Source: Alphaproteobacteria bacterium (GTDB lineage Bacteria; Pseudomonadota; Alphaproteobacteria; UBA8366). From it: 64,000 nucleotides of DNA. The stretch is from positions 186,001 to 250,000 of the forward strand of contig JAJFJD010000046.1 of the NCBI GenBank assembly GCA_021774335.1. Direction: 5' to 3'. This document shows, in pieces, positions 16,864-26,484 of this stretch. Numbering within the stretch: position 1 is the first letter of the stretch; each line of letters opens with the position of its first letter. The translations under genes were made by a program, and so were the position numbers. The notes under the pieces are model-generated. The model searched no databases, had not been told where the DNA came from, and was given only the letters and a program-made list of their open reading frames with translations.

Positions 16864-17771
16864 TCAAGATGCCCGTAACTGCGCTAGTTGCGCGCGGTCG
16901 TAGGCGCGTTCGTCGTTGCAGAATTCGCAGGTGACCGTGACCCGGTCATCGACAATGAGGTCCGCCAACTCAATATCGGACAAGGCCTTTAAGACCCGCT
17001 CGACCTTGCCTTCGCTGCATCGGCAGGCAAAGCGAAGCGACCGGGGATCGAAAACGCGGATACCATCCTCGTTGAACAACCGAAACAGAAGGTTATGCGC
17101 GGAAATTTCCGGATCGATCAATTCGCCGTCGGTGCAGCTGCTCAACATGATCAACGCGCTGCGCCACGCTTCCTCGGTCGGTTCCTCCTGGTTGGGGTCT
17201 TCGGTTTCCGGGGATCGCTGCAACATGATCGCCCCGGCGCGCCAGCGGCCGTTTGCATCACGCCCGCCGTATAATTTCACCGCCGCCGAGAATTGGTCTG
17301 ACTGCTGAAAATAATGATGAACGCAGTCCTGCAGTGTCGCGCCGCGCAGGTCGACGATCCCTTGATAGCGCTCCGTATGCACGCCCTGATCGACGGTAAA
17401 GGAGAGATAGCCGTTCCCGAAAAGATGCGGGATCGGCGAGCGGTCGACCGCATCGGCATCGGGAAGCTCGCCGCGCAACCCGGCATACCCCCGCAGATCA
17501 CCGGCGTTGGTCACGTCGCTGACCAGAAATTTGACCGCCCCATCGCCGGAAAGCTGCAGATTGAAAACACCGTCGAACTTGAGCGCCGCCGCCAACGCAC
17601 TGGTCAACGCGACGCTTTCAGCCAACACGGCCGCGACCGGGTCGGGATAGTCGTGGCGGCCGATGATGTCGTCGACCGCACCGCCAAGGCGTACCAGCCG
17701 GCCGTGGAAGCGCGATGTGTTCAAAACAAAGGGCTGAATGATGTTATCGCCGTCGCCCGTGCCGGCCGGCA

Positions 17772-17772
<1 letters not shown>
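16864..17772 (-). CDS. hslO: Hsp33 redox-regulated chaperone
   Basis: A 302-residue Hsp33. The redox-switch zinc centre is at the C-terminus as Cys250-x-Cys252 and Cys282-x2-Cys285, in 'CRCSEGKVE' and 'VTCEFCND', as in active Hsp33. The oligomeric N-terminal domain has 'VRLGGAVDDII' and 'LSGDGAVKFLVSDV'. Oxidation releases zinc and turns the protein into a holdase. The ATG overlaps the argF stop by one base (TAATG), so the genes are translationally coupled. Confidence 0.96.
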
Positions 17773-18673
<901 letters not shown>

Positions 18674-18677
<4 letters not shown>

Positions 18678-19849
18678 GCGGCACCGTCCCACCCCGCGGC
18701 GACCCGATCCATGATCGCGACGGCCTCGTCCACGTGGCTTTCCTCGATGGTGAGCGGCGGCAGCAGGCGTATGACATTCCCGGCGGCCCCCACGGTCAGC
18801 AAACCCTCGTCGGTTAGCTTGTTCGATATCGCGCCGAAATCGGGGCCGCAGACAACGCCTTGCATCAAGCCGACCCCACGCGCTTCGGTGAACACGGCAC
18901 CATGGCGCGACACGAGATCGGCCAGCTTGTCGGTGAGATAACGTCCGGTCTGCTCGACATGCGCCAGGAATCCGTCCTCGAGCAGCACATCCAGAACGGC
19001 ATTGCCGACCGCCATGGCCAGCGGGTTGCCGCCGAAGGTGGAACCGTGGGTCCCCGCGGTCATGCCCTTTGCCGCCTCGCTGGTGGCGAGGAACGCGCCG
19101 ACCGGGAAACCGCCGCCAAGCCCCTTGGCGATCGCCATCACGTCCGGCGTGATGCCCGCCCATTCATGGGCCCACAGCTTGCCGGTCCGCCCGATGCCGC
19201 ATTGCACTTCGTCGAAGAACAGCAACAGGCCGAACTCGTCGGCGACCTGACGCAGCCCGCGCAGGTAATCCATATCCGCCGGATGAATACCGCCTTCACC
19301 CTGAATCGGTTCGACTAGGATACCGGCGGTTTCACCAGTGATCGCGGTGCGCAGGACGTTCAGGTTGCCAAACGGTACCGTGTCGAAGCCTTCGGTCTGA
19401 GGACCGAAGCCGTCCGTGTGCTTTTCGTTGTTGGCGGCGGCGATCGTCGCCAGGGTCCGGCCGTGAAACGAGTCGGAACAGGCGATCATGCGCCAGCGTT
19501 CGGGGTTACCGTTCGCGCTGTGATACTTGCGGCACAGCTTGAGGCCACCCTCGACCGCTTCCGCGCCCGAATTGCAGAAGAACACGAGATCGGCAAAAGA
19601 CGTCTCAGCCAGGCGCTCGGCCAGCTTCTCTTGACCGGGGATACGGTAGAGATTGGAGACATGCCACAGCTTGCCGGCCTGGTCGCGCAGGCATTCGACG
19701 AGGTGTGGATGAGCATGGCCCAGCACGTCCACCGCGATGCCGCCGCAGAAATCGAGAAATCGTCGGCCATCGGTCGAGTAAAGATACGGCCCCTCGCCCC
19801 GTTCAAAGGCAAGGTCGGCCCGGGCATATGTCGGCATCACCGCTGTCAT
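18674..19849 (-). CDS. argD: Acetylornithine aminotransferase
   Basis: A 391-residue class III PLP aminotransferase that makes N-acetylornithine in arginine synthesis, and often succinyl-diaminopimelate as well. '[13 protein letters not shown]', '[18 protein letters not shown]', the Asp-containing '[15 protein letters not shown]' and the PLP lysine in '[14 protein letters not shown]' are clear. The start at 19849 follows GGAGGA at 19857-19862; a longer frame to 19912 lacks such a site. First gene of argD-argF-hslO. Confidence 0.95.
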
Positions 19850-19951
19850 GACGGTATCCTCCAATTCTGTTAGCTCGACCGTTGAAAGCCGCGGAGTATC
19901 GAGCGATGCCACCGGACTGTCAACGTTGGGGAATTTAAGGTTCCGGCCGAA

Positions 19952-20749
19952 TTACGCCTTCAACTTGTAGCCGATCGCGATCAACCGCCAGCACAGTGTC
20001 CACAAAACCAGATTGGTGATGGTCAGGATCAAAGCACCGATCCACAGCGGAGCATCGGAGACGCCGATGAATCCGTAGCGGAAACCATCGATCATGTAGA
20101 AGAACGGATTGGCATGCGCGAACGCCTGAAAGATCGGCGGCAAGCGGTCTATCGAATAGAATGTACCGGACAGGAACGCCAAGGGCGTGATGACGAAATT
20201 CGTGACGCCGGAGGTTTGATCGAACTTCTCTGCCCACAAGCCAGTGAGCGTGCCCAGCAACGACATCAAGAGTGATGCGGACAGGCCGTAGAACAGCGCG
20301 ATGAACGGATGGGCTAGCGTGCTGCCGGTGATCAGGCTCATGGCGAGCCCGGTTGCCAAACCGACTGCAAGACCGCGGGTGACGCCACCCGCAATCAGAC
20401 CGAAGGTCAATTCGCCGGGCGCCAGCGGCGGCATCAGCATATCGACGATGTTGCCCTGGATCTTGCCGACCATGATCGACGACGAGGTGTTGGCGAAGGA
20501 GTTCTGCGCCATCGCCATCACAATGAGCCCGGGCGCGAGAAACTCGATGAAAGGCACGCCGTTGATCACCTGCACGGCACGGCCAAGCGCCACCGTGAAG
20601 ATCACCAGGAAGACATGCGTCGTCACGACCGGCGCGAGCACGGTCTGGGTGTAGACTTTCAGGAACCGGCGGACTTCCTTGGCATAGAGCGTCCAAAGGC
20701 CAAGCCAGTTGACCGCTCCGAAACGGCGCGGTTGGGGACAGTCGGACAT
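19952..20749 (-). CDS. ABC-2 type transporter permease
   Basis: A 265-residue membrane protein with about six hydrophobic segments and the ABC-2 permease signature ('QNSFANTSSSIMVGKIQGNI', 'SGTFYSIDRLPP', 'NPFFYMIDGFRYGFIG'). It resembles permeases of the YadH/NodJ group that export polysaccharides, lipids or drugs. The start at ATG 20749 removes a non-conserved leader. Its ATP-binding partner would normally be adjacent, but neither neighbour encodes one, so the partner lies elsewhere. It sits 102 bp upstream of argD's start on the opposite side and may be independent of the arginine operon. Confidence 0.88.
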   Translation of the reverse strand: MSDCPQPRRFGAVNWLGLWTLYAKEVRRFLKVYTQTVLAPVVTTHVFLVIFTVALGRAVQVINGVPFIEFLAPGLIVMAMAQNSFANTSSSIMVGKIQGNIVDMLMPPLAPGELTFGLIAGGVTRGLAVGLATGLAMSLITGSTLAHPFIALFYGLSASLLMSLLGTLTGLWAEKFDQTSGVTNFVITPLAFLSGTFYSIDRLPPIFQAFAHANPFFYMIDGFRYGFIGVSDAPLWIGALILTITNLVLWTLCWRLIAIGYKLKA

Positions 20750-20839
20750 CGGATATCTCGCGGACGGTATTTCCAGGCGCGCAAGCTTTAAACCCCGGCA
20801 GACGCCGGGACAAGCGCTTCCCGCATTGGTGCTGTCCCC

Positions 20840-20878
20840 AAAAAAAACAAAGCGGCGGCACCTTGAGGTACCGCCGCC
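20840..20878 (-). terminator. Strong intrinsic terminator
   Basis: On the minus strand, GCGGCGGTACC (20877-20867), loop TCAA, and GGTGCCGCCGC (20862-20852) form an 11-bp stem with one G-U pair, followed by TTTGTTTTTTTT. The T-tract exists only on the minus strand, fixing the direction. It could end the transcript of the 180-residue protein gene 250 bp upstream, or that of a small RNA. Confidence 0.85.
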
Positions 20879-20980
20879 CGAACCATAAGTCGATGCCAAT
20901 TGGGAGGGGCAGGGTGGGCGTACGACTAACGGTTCAACTGTTTTGAGAAGACGTTCGGATGCAAGCCTTGCGTTTCTCAA
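20840..20980 (-). ncRNA. Candidate small RNA ending at the strong terminator
   Basis: A hypothetical transcript running from about 20980 to 20840 on the minus strand. It would start about 40 bp downstream of the Crp-like palindrome, carry an unpaired C-rich stretch that could act as an anti-Shine-Dalgarno region, and end in an 11-bp GC hairpin with a T-tract. Such C-rich, Rho-independently terminated RNAs are common among alphaproteobacterial trans-acting sRNAs. The start point is a guess; no known RNA family is recognised. Confidence 0.35.
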
Positions 20981-21012
20981 TGATGAAAGAATGAAGCAGC
21001 GAACGCACGCCT

Positions 21013-21032
21013 ACAGTGATGGCCATCACAGT
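21013..21032. promoter_or_regulatory. Crp/FNR-family-like palindrome
   Basis: ACAGTGATGG followed by CCATCACAGT is a 20-bp inverted repeat with a perfect 14-bp core GTGATGG/CCATCAC. It matches the Crp half-site TGTGA-N6-TCAC(A) well on the minus strand, and the FNR core TGAT-N4-ATCA without the outer T and A. Its place before the candidate small RNA suggests regulated transcription. Confidence 0.45.
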
Positions 21033-21128
21033 TGGTTAATTTTCGTTAAGAATTTGAAGATAAATTTGAAAAAATTATTAGTTACAGCTAGTTACAGAGA
21101 AGCGCAAAATAACTTGCGAGACGTAGAA

Positions 21129-21671
21129 TTAGCGCTGCCCCGTAAAGTTTCGGTCCACGGCAGCCATTATCGTATCCTTGGGCGTATCGAGACCGGTCAA
21201 GGGAATGGAAATGTCTCCGTTCCGCATCAACCGATTGATCGGAGCGACGAACATTTCCAAACCGGATCCTGGAACGCGCTTTCGATCCCGCACCAAGATG
21301 CAGATGAAATCGCTTAGAACGATTCGCTTGAAGTCGATATCGGTTACTTCGGACCATGGAATCTCCGTAGCACTCCATTTCCGCCAAAGAATGCCATGCC
21401 GGCCGATTACAAGCTGCGGCCGCCGGTCAAAGACCGCACGGCCGAACTTGAGAGCGCAGAACCCAAAGAAAATCATGCATACCCATGGGAACCATGGAAA
21501 TGCCCAACCATAGGTCTGTCTTAGAAAGGCAGTCTGACCAGAAGCCGGATCGCCCGCTTCAACGACACGCAACCAATACCCCAACGCCACGAACACCACT
21601 GACCCCAGATACAGCAATACCGTATGAGACCGCCGAAACCGGACCTCGAGCGTCTCTTGATCGGATTGCAT
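21129..21671 (-). CDS. STM3941-like membrane protein
   Basis: A 180-residue protein with two N-terminal membrane helices (about residues 15-35 and 55-80), then a soluble PH-like beta domain with 'LVIGRHGILWRKW', 'IPWSEVTDIDFKRI' and a C-terminal helix. This layout and the 'IPWSEV' segment match the STM3941 family of unknown function. It stands alone. Its downstream region carries the strong minus-strand terminator. Confidence 0.65.
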   Translation of the reverse strand: MQSDQETLEVRFRRSHTVLLYLGSVVFVALGYWLRVVEAGDPASGQTAFLRQTYGWAFPWFPWVCMIFFGFCALKFGRAVFDRRPQLVIGRHGILWRKWSATEIPWSEVTDIDFKRIVLSDFICILVRDRKRVPGSGLEMFVAPINRLMRNGDISIPLTGLDTPKDTIMAAVDRNFTGQR

Positions 21672-21880
21672 CGTCGTTGGGCCTTTCCGGTTGCAGGACG
21701 ACCGACACCAAACTCGACATTAGCCCCATGCATGGCGCGGTTCCAACCGCGGGATGACAAACCGATCGGCTTTAGGCCGCCAGGCTTCCCGCTTCGCTAT
21801 CCGATCGAATTTCGACGCTTGGCTCTAATCGGCTAAACTTGCCATCGTCGTACGAGCGTTATTTGGAAGGAACCATACCG

Positions 21881-22735
21881 ATGCCAATCTCGACGCGACA
21901 GGCGTCCGGTGGTTTCGCCGGCGAAGTATCGGGGATCGACTTGGGCCGCGGGGGGGACTTCGAACAAATCCACCGGGCCTTCCTCGATCACGGCGTTATC
22001 GTCGTGCGGGACCAGCCGCTGACGCCCGACGTGCAGATCGCCTTTTCCGGCAGGTTCGGCCCGCTGATGGGTCGGCGACCGTCGATGTCGGACAAAGTTC
22101 TCATGCCCGGTCATCCCGAGATCACGATCCTGTCGAACAAGAAAAAGAACGGCGAGGGCGTCGGCATTGCGGATGCCGGCCGGTATTTGCACTCGGATCT
22201 GGACTTCGAGGAGAAACCGAACCTCGCCACGATTGTCCATGCCGTCGAGATTCCACCGGAAGGCGGGGACACGCTGTTTGCCGATTTGGAACTGGCTTAT
22301 GCGACGCTACCCGATTCGCTGAAACGACGACTTGAAGGCAAGCGGGCCGCGCATACCTTCGCGAAGCATTACCAAGAGGTGATGGCGCAAGGCAGCAAGC
22401 GGAAACCGCTGACGCCGGAACAGGTCGCGGCATTGAGCGTGACGATGCATCCAATCGTCCGGACGCATCCGGACACAGGCCGTAAGACGTTGTTCGTCAA
22501 CCCGGGGCACACCACCCATGTGGAAGGCATGGAGGATTCGGAGAGCCAGGACATCTTGGACGCCTTATTCGAGCACAGTCTCAATCCGGAACATATCTAT
22601 CGCCACAAGTGGCGAGTCGGCGATACCGTCATTTGGGACAATAGGCGGGTCATGCATAACGCGGAGCCATACGACATGGAACGATACACGCGGCACATGC
22701 ACCGCAGCTGCGTCCACGGCGACCGCCCCTTTTAA
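21881..22735 (+). CDS. TauD/TfdA-family Fe(II)/2-oxoglutarate dioxygenase (second copy)
   Basis: A 284-residue dioxygenase. The iron motif HxD is 'LHSDLDFEEKP' (about residue 106), and the distal His lies in 'TRHMHRSCVHGDRPF' at the C-terminus. 'EIPPEGGDTLFADLELAY' and 'HPIVRTHPDTGRKTLFVNPGHT' are typical of TfdA/TauD. The start at ATG 21881 is preferred over TTG 21839 because GGAAGG lies 10 bp before it. It is clearly related to the enzyme at 3105 but diverged. No transporter or partner gene is adjacent; MarR lies convergent. Substrate unknown. Confidence 0.9.
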   Translation: MPISTRQASGGFAGEVSGIDLGRGGDFEQIHRAFLDHGVIVVRDQPLTPDVQIAFSGRFGPLMGRRPSMSDKVLMPGHPEITILSNKKKNGEGVGIADAGRYLHSDLDFEEKPNLATIVHAVEIPPEGGDTLFADLELAYATLPDSLKRRLEGKRAAHTFAKHYQEVMAQGSKRKPLTPEQVAALSVTMHPIVRTHPDTGRKTLFVNPGHTTHVEGMEDSESQDILDALFEHSLNPEHIYRHKWRVGDTVIWDNRRVMHNAEPYDMERYTRHMHRSCVHGDRPF

Positions 22736-22748
22736 TCAAGCCCCTCCG

Positions 22749-23264
22749 CTATCCAACTTTTGCCAATAGCGCCCGGATTTGATCGCGTTCCGCCGGCGTC
22801 AGCGGGGCGAGCATGCGCTCTTCCGTGTCGACATGGGTCGCGACGATCTTGTCGGCCAACGCGAAGCCCTCATCCGACAAGATGATCTTGAGGCCACGGC
22901 GGTCGCTCGGATCGGTCGTTCGCGTGATCAGGCCGCGTTTCTCCAGCCGATCGAGCCGGTTTGTCATTGCCGACGTGGACAACATCATGTCTTTCGCCAA
23001 GGCGGACGGCGACAACGCTTCACCGCGACCCTGACGCCGTAACGTCAGGATGACGTCGAAGCCCGCAAAATCCAGGTCGTATTGGGTCAGGTTGGCCAGC
23101 ACTCCCTGACGCAACCGGTCGCCGGCACGCCAAACCGCACCGCACACCGCCATCGGCGCGGCATCGATATCCGGCCGTTCCCGCCGCCATTGCGCCAAAA
23201 TGGCATCCAAATCCGCCTCGTCGGGCGCCGATTCTCGGTTCTTCGCAGTGGTCTCTTGACTCAT
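22749..23264 (-). CDS. MarR-family transcriptional regulator
   Basis: A 171-residue MarR-type winged-helix repressor. The helix-turn-helix and wing are in 'LSPSALAKDMMLSTSAMTNRLDRLEKRGLITRTTDPSDRR' (seen as consecutive parts, about residues 85-125), with 'DRRGLKIILSDEG' as the wing end. It is divergent from the nitroreductase gene, with a 111-bp gap that contains a strong inverted repeat. MarR proteins usually repress the divergent gene and themselves and respond to aromatic or oxidative signals. Confidence 0.93.
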   Translation of the reverse strand: MSQETTAKNRESAPDEADLDAILAQWRRERPDIDAAPMAVCGAVWRAGDRLRQGVLANLTQYDLDFAGFDVILTLRRQGRGEALSPSALAKDMMLSTSAMTNRLDRLEKRGLITRTTDPSDRRGLKIILSDEGFALADKIVATHVDTEERMLAPLTPAERDQIRALLAKVG

Positions 23265-23278
23265 ACGAGAAGTTTCCC

Positions 23279-23330
23279 ATATAGTTCGATATCAAATTAT
23301 TTTATAATGAACTATCGTGCATCAAATTAT
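23279..23330. promoter_or_regulatory. MarR operator candidate with inverted and direct repeats
   Basis: ATAGTTC at 23281-23287 and GAACTAT at 23309-23315 are perfect inverted repeats in an AT-rich gap. ATCAAATTAT occurs twice (23291-23300 and 23321-23330), exactly 30 bp apart, about three helical turns. Both sit between the divergent MarR and nitroreductase genes and fit a promoter with operator overlap. Confidence 0.55.
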
Positions 23331-23375
23331 CCTACTTCGGATATACGTCCTGGTCAAAATATAAGGGAAAGTATC

Positions 23376-23987
23376 ATGCAAACTGAACGACACCCCGACC
23401 ATCCGATCGATCAGATCTTCCTCGACCGCTGGTCGCCGCGCGCCTTCGACGCGGCACCGATCCCTGAGACCGACCTTCGCACCATCCTGGAAGCGGGCCG
23501 GTGGGCGCCGTCCGCCTTCAACATACAGCCTTGGCGATTCGTGTACGCGCGGCATGGCGATGCGAGCTGGCAGGCATTCCTGCAGTTCTTGGATCCAGGC
23601 AATGCGGCGTGGGCGCAGAATGCCTCGGCCCTCGTCGTCCTGCTGTCGGATACCGTCATGCCAGGCGACGGCGACCGCCCGGACCTGCCGTCGCGCACCC
23701 ATAGCTTCGACGCGGGTGCGGCCTGGACACAGCTTGCCCTGCAAGCGACCGCACTCGGCTATCAGGCGCATGCCATGGCGGGGCTCGATTTCGACGCGGC
23801 CGCCCGCGCTTTGGAGGTGCCGGAACGGTACCGGGTCGAGATCGCCATCGCCATCGGCCGGCGCGTCGATCCAGCGACCCTGCCGCAAGAACTTCGGGAC
23901 AGTGAATCACCCAGTCAACGGCTGCCGCTTCGCGACATCGCGTTCGCCGGCCGATACCCCCGGAACAAGGCGGCAGCTGCCGCGTAG
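23376..23987 (+). CDS. Nitroreductase-family protein
   Basis: A 203-residue FMN-dependent nitroreductase-fold protein. 'RWSPRAFDAAPI' carries the FMN-phosphate-binding Arg/Ser segment, 'AGRWAPSAFNIQPWRFV' is the usual 'APSafNxQPW' motif, and 'DAGAAWTQLALQATALGYQAH' (in parts) is the dimer helix. Known members reduce nitroaromatics, quinones or flavins with NAD(P)H. Start at ATG 23376 follows AAGGGA 7 bp upstream. It is divergent from MarR and probably its regulatory target. Confidence 0.9.
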   Translation: MQTERHPDHPIDQIFLDRWSPRAFDAAPIPETDLRTILEAGRWAPSAFNIQPWRFVYARHGDASWQAFLQFLDPGNAAWAQNASALVVLLSDTVMPGDGDRPDLPSRTHSFDAGAAWTQLALQATALGYQAHAMAGLDFDAAARALEVPERYRVEIAIAIGRRVDPATLPQELRDSESPSQRLPLRDIAFAGRYPRNKAAAAA

Positions 23988-24020
23988 CGACAACCCCGGC
24001 GCAGGAGAAAGGTCCGCATC

Positions 24021-24968
24021 ATGGAAACTACCGCGACATCCGATGCAAGCCGACTGAGCAAGGCGCACCTGCTCATGGTGCTGGCGACCGTCCTAGTCGC
24101 CACGTCCTTCCCCGTCGTCGCGGCGATTGCCGACGGGCTCGACAGCCTGGTGATGACCTTCCTGCGATTCCTGTTGGCCGCATTGTTGTTTGCGCCTTTT
24201 GTTGCCTGGCGTTACGGGTTGGCGATTCCCCGCCTCCGCGATCTGGCACGATACGCCGCTATCAGCGCCTTCCTCGTGGCTTTCTTCTGGAGCATGTTCG
24301 CCGCGCTTCGCCATACCTCGGCGCTGAACACGGCGACGATCTTCTCGCTGGCGCCGGCCCTCACCGCCCTGGTATCGGCACTTTTACTCAAGGAGAAGCT
24401 GGCTGGGCCAGCCCGAATCGCATTGCCGGTTGGCGTGATCGGATCGGTCTGGGTGATCTTCCGCGGGGATCCGACGGCGCTATTCGCCTTGAAACTTGGA
24501 TGGGGTGACGGAATCTTCCTGGCCGGCACGGTCGCGTTCGGGTTTTACGGACCAATGGTCAAACTGCTCCACCGCGGCGAACCGATGGCACAGATGACAT
24601 TCTGGACCCTCGTGACGGGAACCGGGTGGTTGCTGTTGCTGGCAGGCCCCCGGCTGTTCGATGTCGCTTGGGGCGAAGTTTCGATATCCGTTTTTGCGGG
24701 GATCGCCTATCTCGCGGTGTTCACCACGCTGATCACCTTTTTCGTGTTCCAATGGAACACCACGGTAATCGGCCCGACCAAGGTCATGTCCTATACCTAT
24801 CTTAACCCGGCGTTGGTTCTGGTGATCGGATGGGTCCTCGGACAGGGCGCGCCGCCGATTCTAATCTATCCAGGGCTGTTGCTGACAATTGCGGCAACGA
24901 TCATCCTGCAGTGGTCCAAACCCGACAGCCCAAAGGCGCCACACGAGATCAGCGAAGCCCGAGCATAA
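24021..24968 (+). CDS. EamA/DMT-family transporter
   Basis: A 315-residue membrane protein with ten hydrophobic segments in two EamA repeats, each about 140 residues; segment boundaries such as 'VAAIADGLDSLVMTFLRF' and 'GPTKVMSYTYLNPALVLVIGWVLG' are typical of the drug/metabolite superfamily. Members export amino acids, nucleosides or drugs. It follows the nitroreductase gene by 33 bp and may be co-transcribed, which would hint at export of a nitroreductase-related compound, but that is speculative. Confidence 0.88.
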   Translation: METTATSDASRLSKAHLLMVLATVLVATSFPVVAAIADGLDSLVMTFLRFLLAALLFAPFVAWRYGLAIPRLRDLARYAAISAFLVAFFWSMFAALRHTSALNTATIFSLAPALTALVSALLLKEKLAGPARIALPVGVIGSVWVIFRGDPTALFALKLGWGDGIFLAGTVAFGFYGPMVKLLHRGEPMAQMTFWTLVTGTGWLLLLAGPRLFDVAWGEVSISVFAGIAYLAVFTTLITFFVFQWNTTVIGPTKVMSYTYLNPALVLVIGWVLGQGAPPILIYPGLLLTIAATIILQWSKPDSPKAPHEISEARA

Positions 24969-25017
24969 CTTCGGTCTTCCCCGGCGGCGGCCGACACCCG
25001 ATACTGTGGCCGCAACC

Positions 25018-25605
25018 ATGCCAGAGAAAAACGACAACCCTCGCGCGCGCCGCAAACCGCGCAAGATCACGCCCGACTCGCTCGGCCGGATCGCGCTTCA
25101 CTATCTGGAGCGCTACGCCACGTCGAGCGAGAATCTGCGCCGCGTTTTGATCCGGCGCATCCGGCGATCCGCCGAAGCGCACGAAACCGACCCCGACGAG
25201 CAGATACCGCATGTGGACGCCCTGATCATCCGCTATCAGCAGGCCGGCCTACTCGACGATCAGGCCTATGCCTGCATGCGCGCGGAGTCGCTGCACCGGC
25301 GAGGAACATCCGGGCGCATGATCCGCATGAAACTCGCGGCCAAGGGCGTGCCGTCGGACGCGATTGACGATGCCTTGGAATCGCTGAGCGAACTGGTTGC
25401 GAACGCCGATCTCAGCGGCGCCTGCAATTATGCCCGCCGCCGCCGGATCGGTCCGTGGCGTCTCCGCGACCGGACCGACTATCGCGACCGCGACCTCGCG
25501 GCGCTGGCGCGGCAGGGCTTCAGCTACAATATCGCGCGCAAGGTCATCGAGGCTGAGGATACTGAGATGCTGGAAGCCGAGGCGGTCGAGGCAAAGGAGT
25601 TCTAG
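25018..25605 (+). CDS. recX: Regulatory protein RecX family
   Basis: A 195-residue RecX-like protein. It is rich in Arg with helical repeats, and 'ALHYLERYATSSENLRRVL' and 'LIIRYQQAGLLDDQAYACMRAESLHRRG' (parts) match RecX repeat signatures. RecX binds RecA filaments and modulates recombination. recA is not in the window. Start at ATG 25018; the upstream frame is out of context. The stop overlaps by 4 bp with the convergent methyltransferase gene. Not all RecX proteins are adjacent to recA in this group. Confidence 0.75.
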   Translation: MPEKNDNPRARRKPRKITPDSLGRIALHYLERYATSSENLRRVLIRRIRRSAEAHETDPDEQIPHVDALIIRYQQAGLLDDQAYACMRAESLHRRGTSGRMIRMKLAAKGVPSDAIDDALESLSELVANADLSGACNYARRRRIGPWRLRDRTDYRDRDLAALARQGFSYNIARKVIEAEDTEMLEAEAVEAKEF

Positions 25606-26357
25606 TCGCGCGGTTGCCGGTCGCTGCGCATCACCGCGCCACGGCCCGGGATCACAACGAGCCGCCGGCGTTTCGCGGCGGCCGCCTGTACCGGTGTCGC
25701 GGCATAGAGCTGTTTCGACGCTTCGATGATCAGCACGCCGGACACTGCCTGAAACCAGCGGTTCCCCGCCTTCTCGAACGCTTGTGAAGACTGCAGGATG
25801 ACGCGCCGCTGCCACGGCGGCACGAACAGCGCGTGCTCCGTCGAATGTGCGGTGAACAGGCAATCGCGTAAGAGCCGCTTGATCTGTCCCTGGCTGAAGG
25901 GGTGGCCATGACCGAAGGGCGAACGTTGTTCGAACCGGGCCCAGATGCCGCGGCGGTTCGGCACGACGACCAGAAGCCGGCCGCTATCCGACATCACACG
26001 CCAAGCCTCGCGCATCATGTGGCGAAGGTTTTCGCTGTTCTCCACCGCATGCACGAGCAGGAGACGGTCAACCGACAGATCCGGTAGGGGAAGGTCGGTC
26101 TCATCCGACAGGCACACCAGACCCGCCTTGCCATCCGGCCAGTGGATCACGCCCTGTTGCGCTGGATTGACAGCAAGAACGCGTTCCGCCTCGTCGGAGA
26201 ACGCGCCGAGATAAGGTGTCGTATACCCTAATCCGAGCACGGTCATGCCGCGGACGGACGGCCACATGTCGCGAATGCGATCACGAATCAGCCGCCGCGC
26301 CACATGACCGAGGCGCGATCGGTAGAAATCATTCAGGTCTACGACATCTGACCACAT
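25602..26357 (-). CDS. SAM-dependent class I methyltransferase
   Basis: A 251-residue class I methyltransferase. The SAM-binding segment 'VLGLGYTTPYLGAF' (motif I region, about residues 40-53), 'LSVDRLLLVHAVENSENL' and 'MREAWRVMSDSGRLLVVVPNRRG' (in parts) fit the UbiE/Methyltransf_11 family. It overlaps recX convergently. The substrate is not identifiable. It is divergent from the GST gene. Confidence 0.8.
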   Translation of the reverse strand: MWSDVVDLNDFYRSRLGHVARRLIRDRIRDMWPSVRGMTVLGLGYTTPYLGAFSDEAERVLAVNPAQQGVIHWPDGKAGLVCLSDETDLPLPDLSVDRLLLVHAVENSENLRHMMREAWRVMSDSGRLLVVVPNRRGIWARFEQRSPFGHGHPFSQGQIKRLLRDCLFTAHSTEHALFVPPWQRRVILQSSQAFEKAGNRWFQAVSGVLIIEASKQLYAATPVQAAAAKRRRLVVIPGRGAVMRSDRQPRD

Positions 26358-26484
26358 GCGGTGTTTCCCAGCCCATCCGGGGCGGCGCGGGCGTTAGCAT
26401 GCAGCCCGCGTTTCGCGCTTGCAACAGGGTCAACAATAGGAAACTCTGGATGAAATGAACGTTAATGCAAGGGGAAAAAGCACC

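Larger units (their letters stand above)
20750..21128. other. Gene-free 379-bp spacer
   Basis: No credible coding region is visible. The stretch contains a strong intrinsic terminator on the minus strand (20840-20878), a Crp/FNR-like palindrome (21013-21032), and an AT-rich segment (about 21033-21110) in an otherwise GC-rich window. Between the palindrome and the terminator the minus strand has a C-rich run (CCCACCCTGCCCCTCCC). This layout fits a short non-coding RNA of about 140 nt, or a leader/trailer of the flanking genes. Confidence 0.5.
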
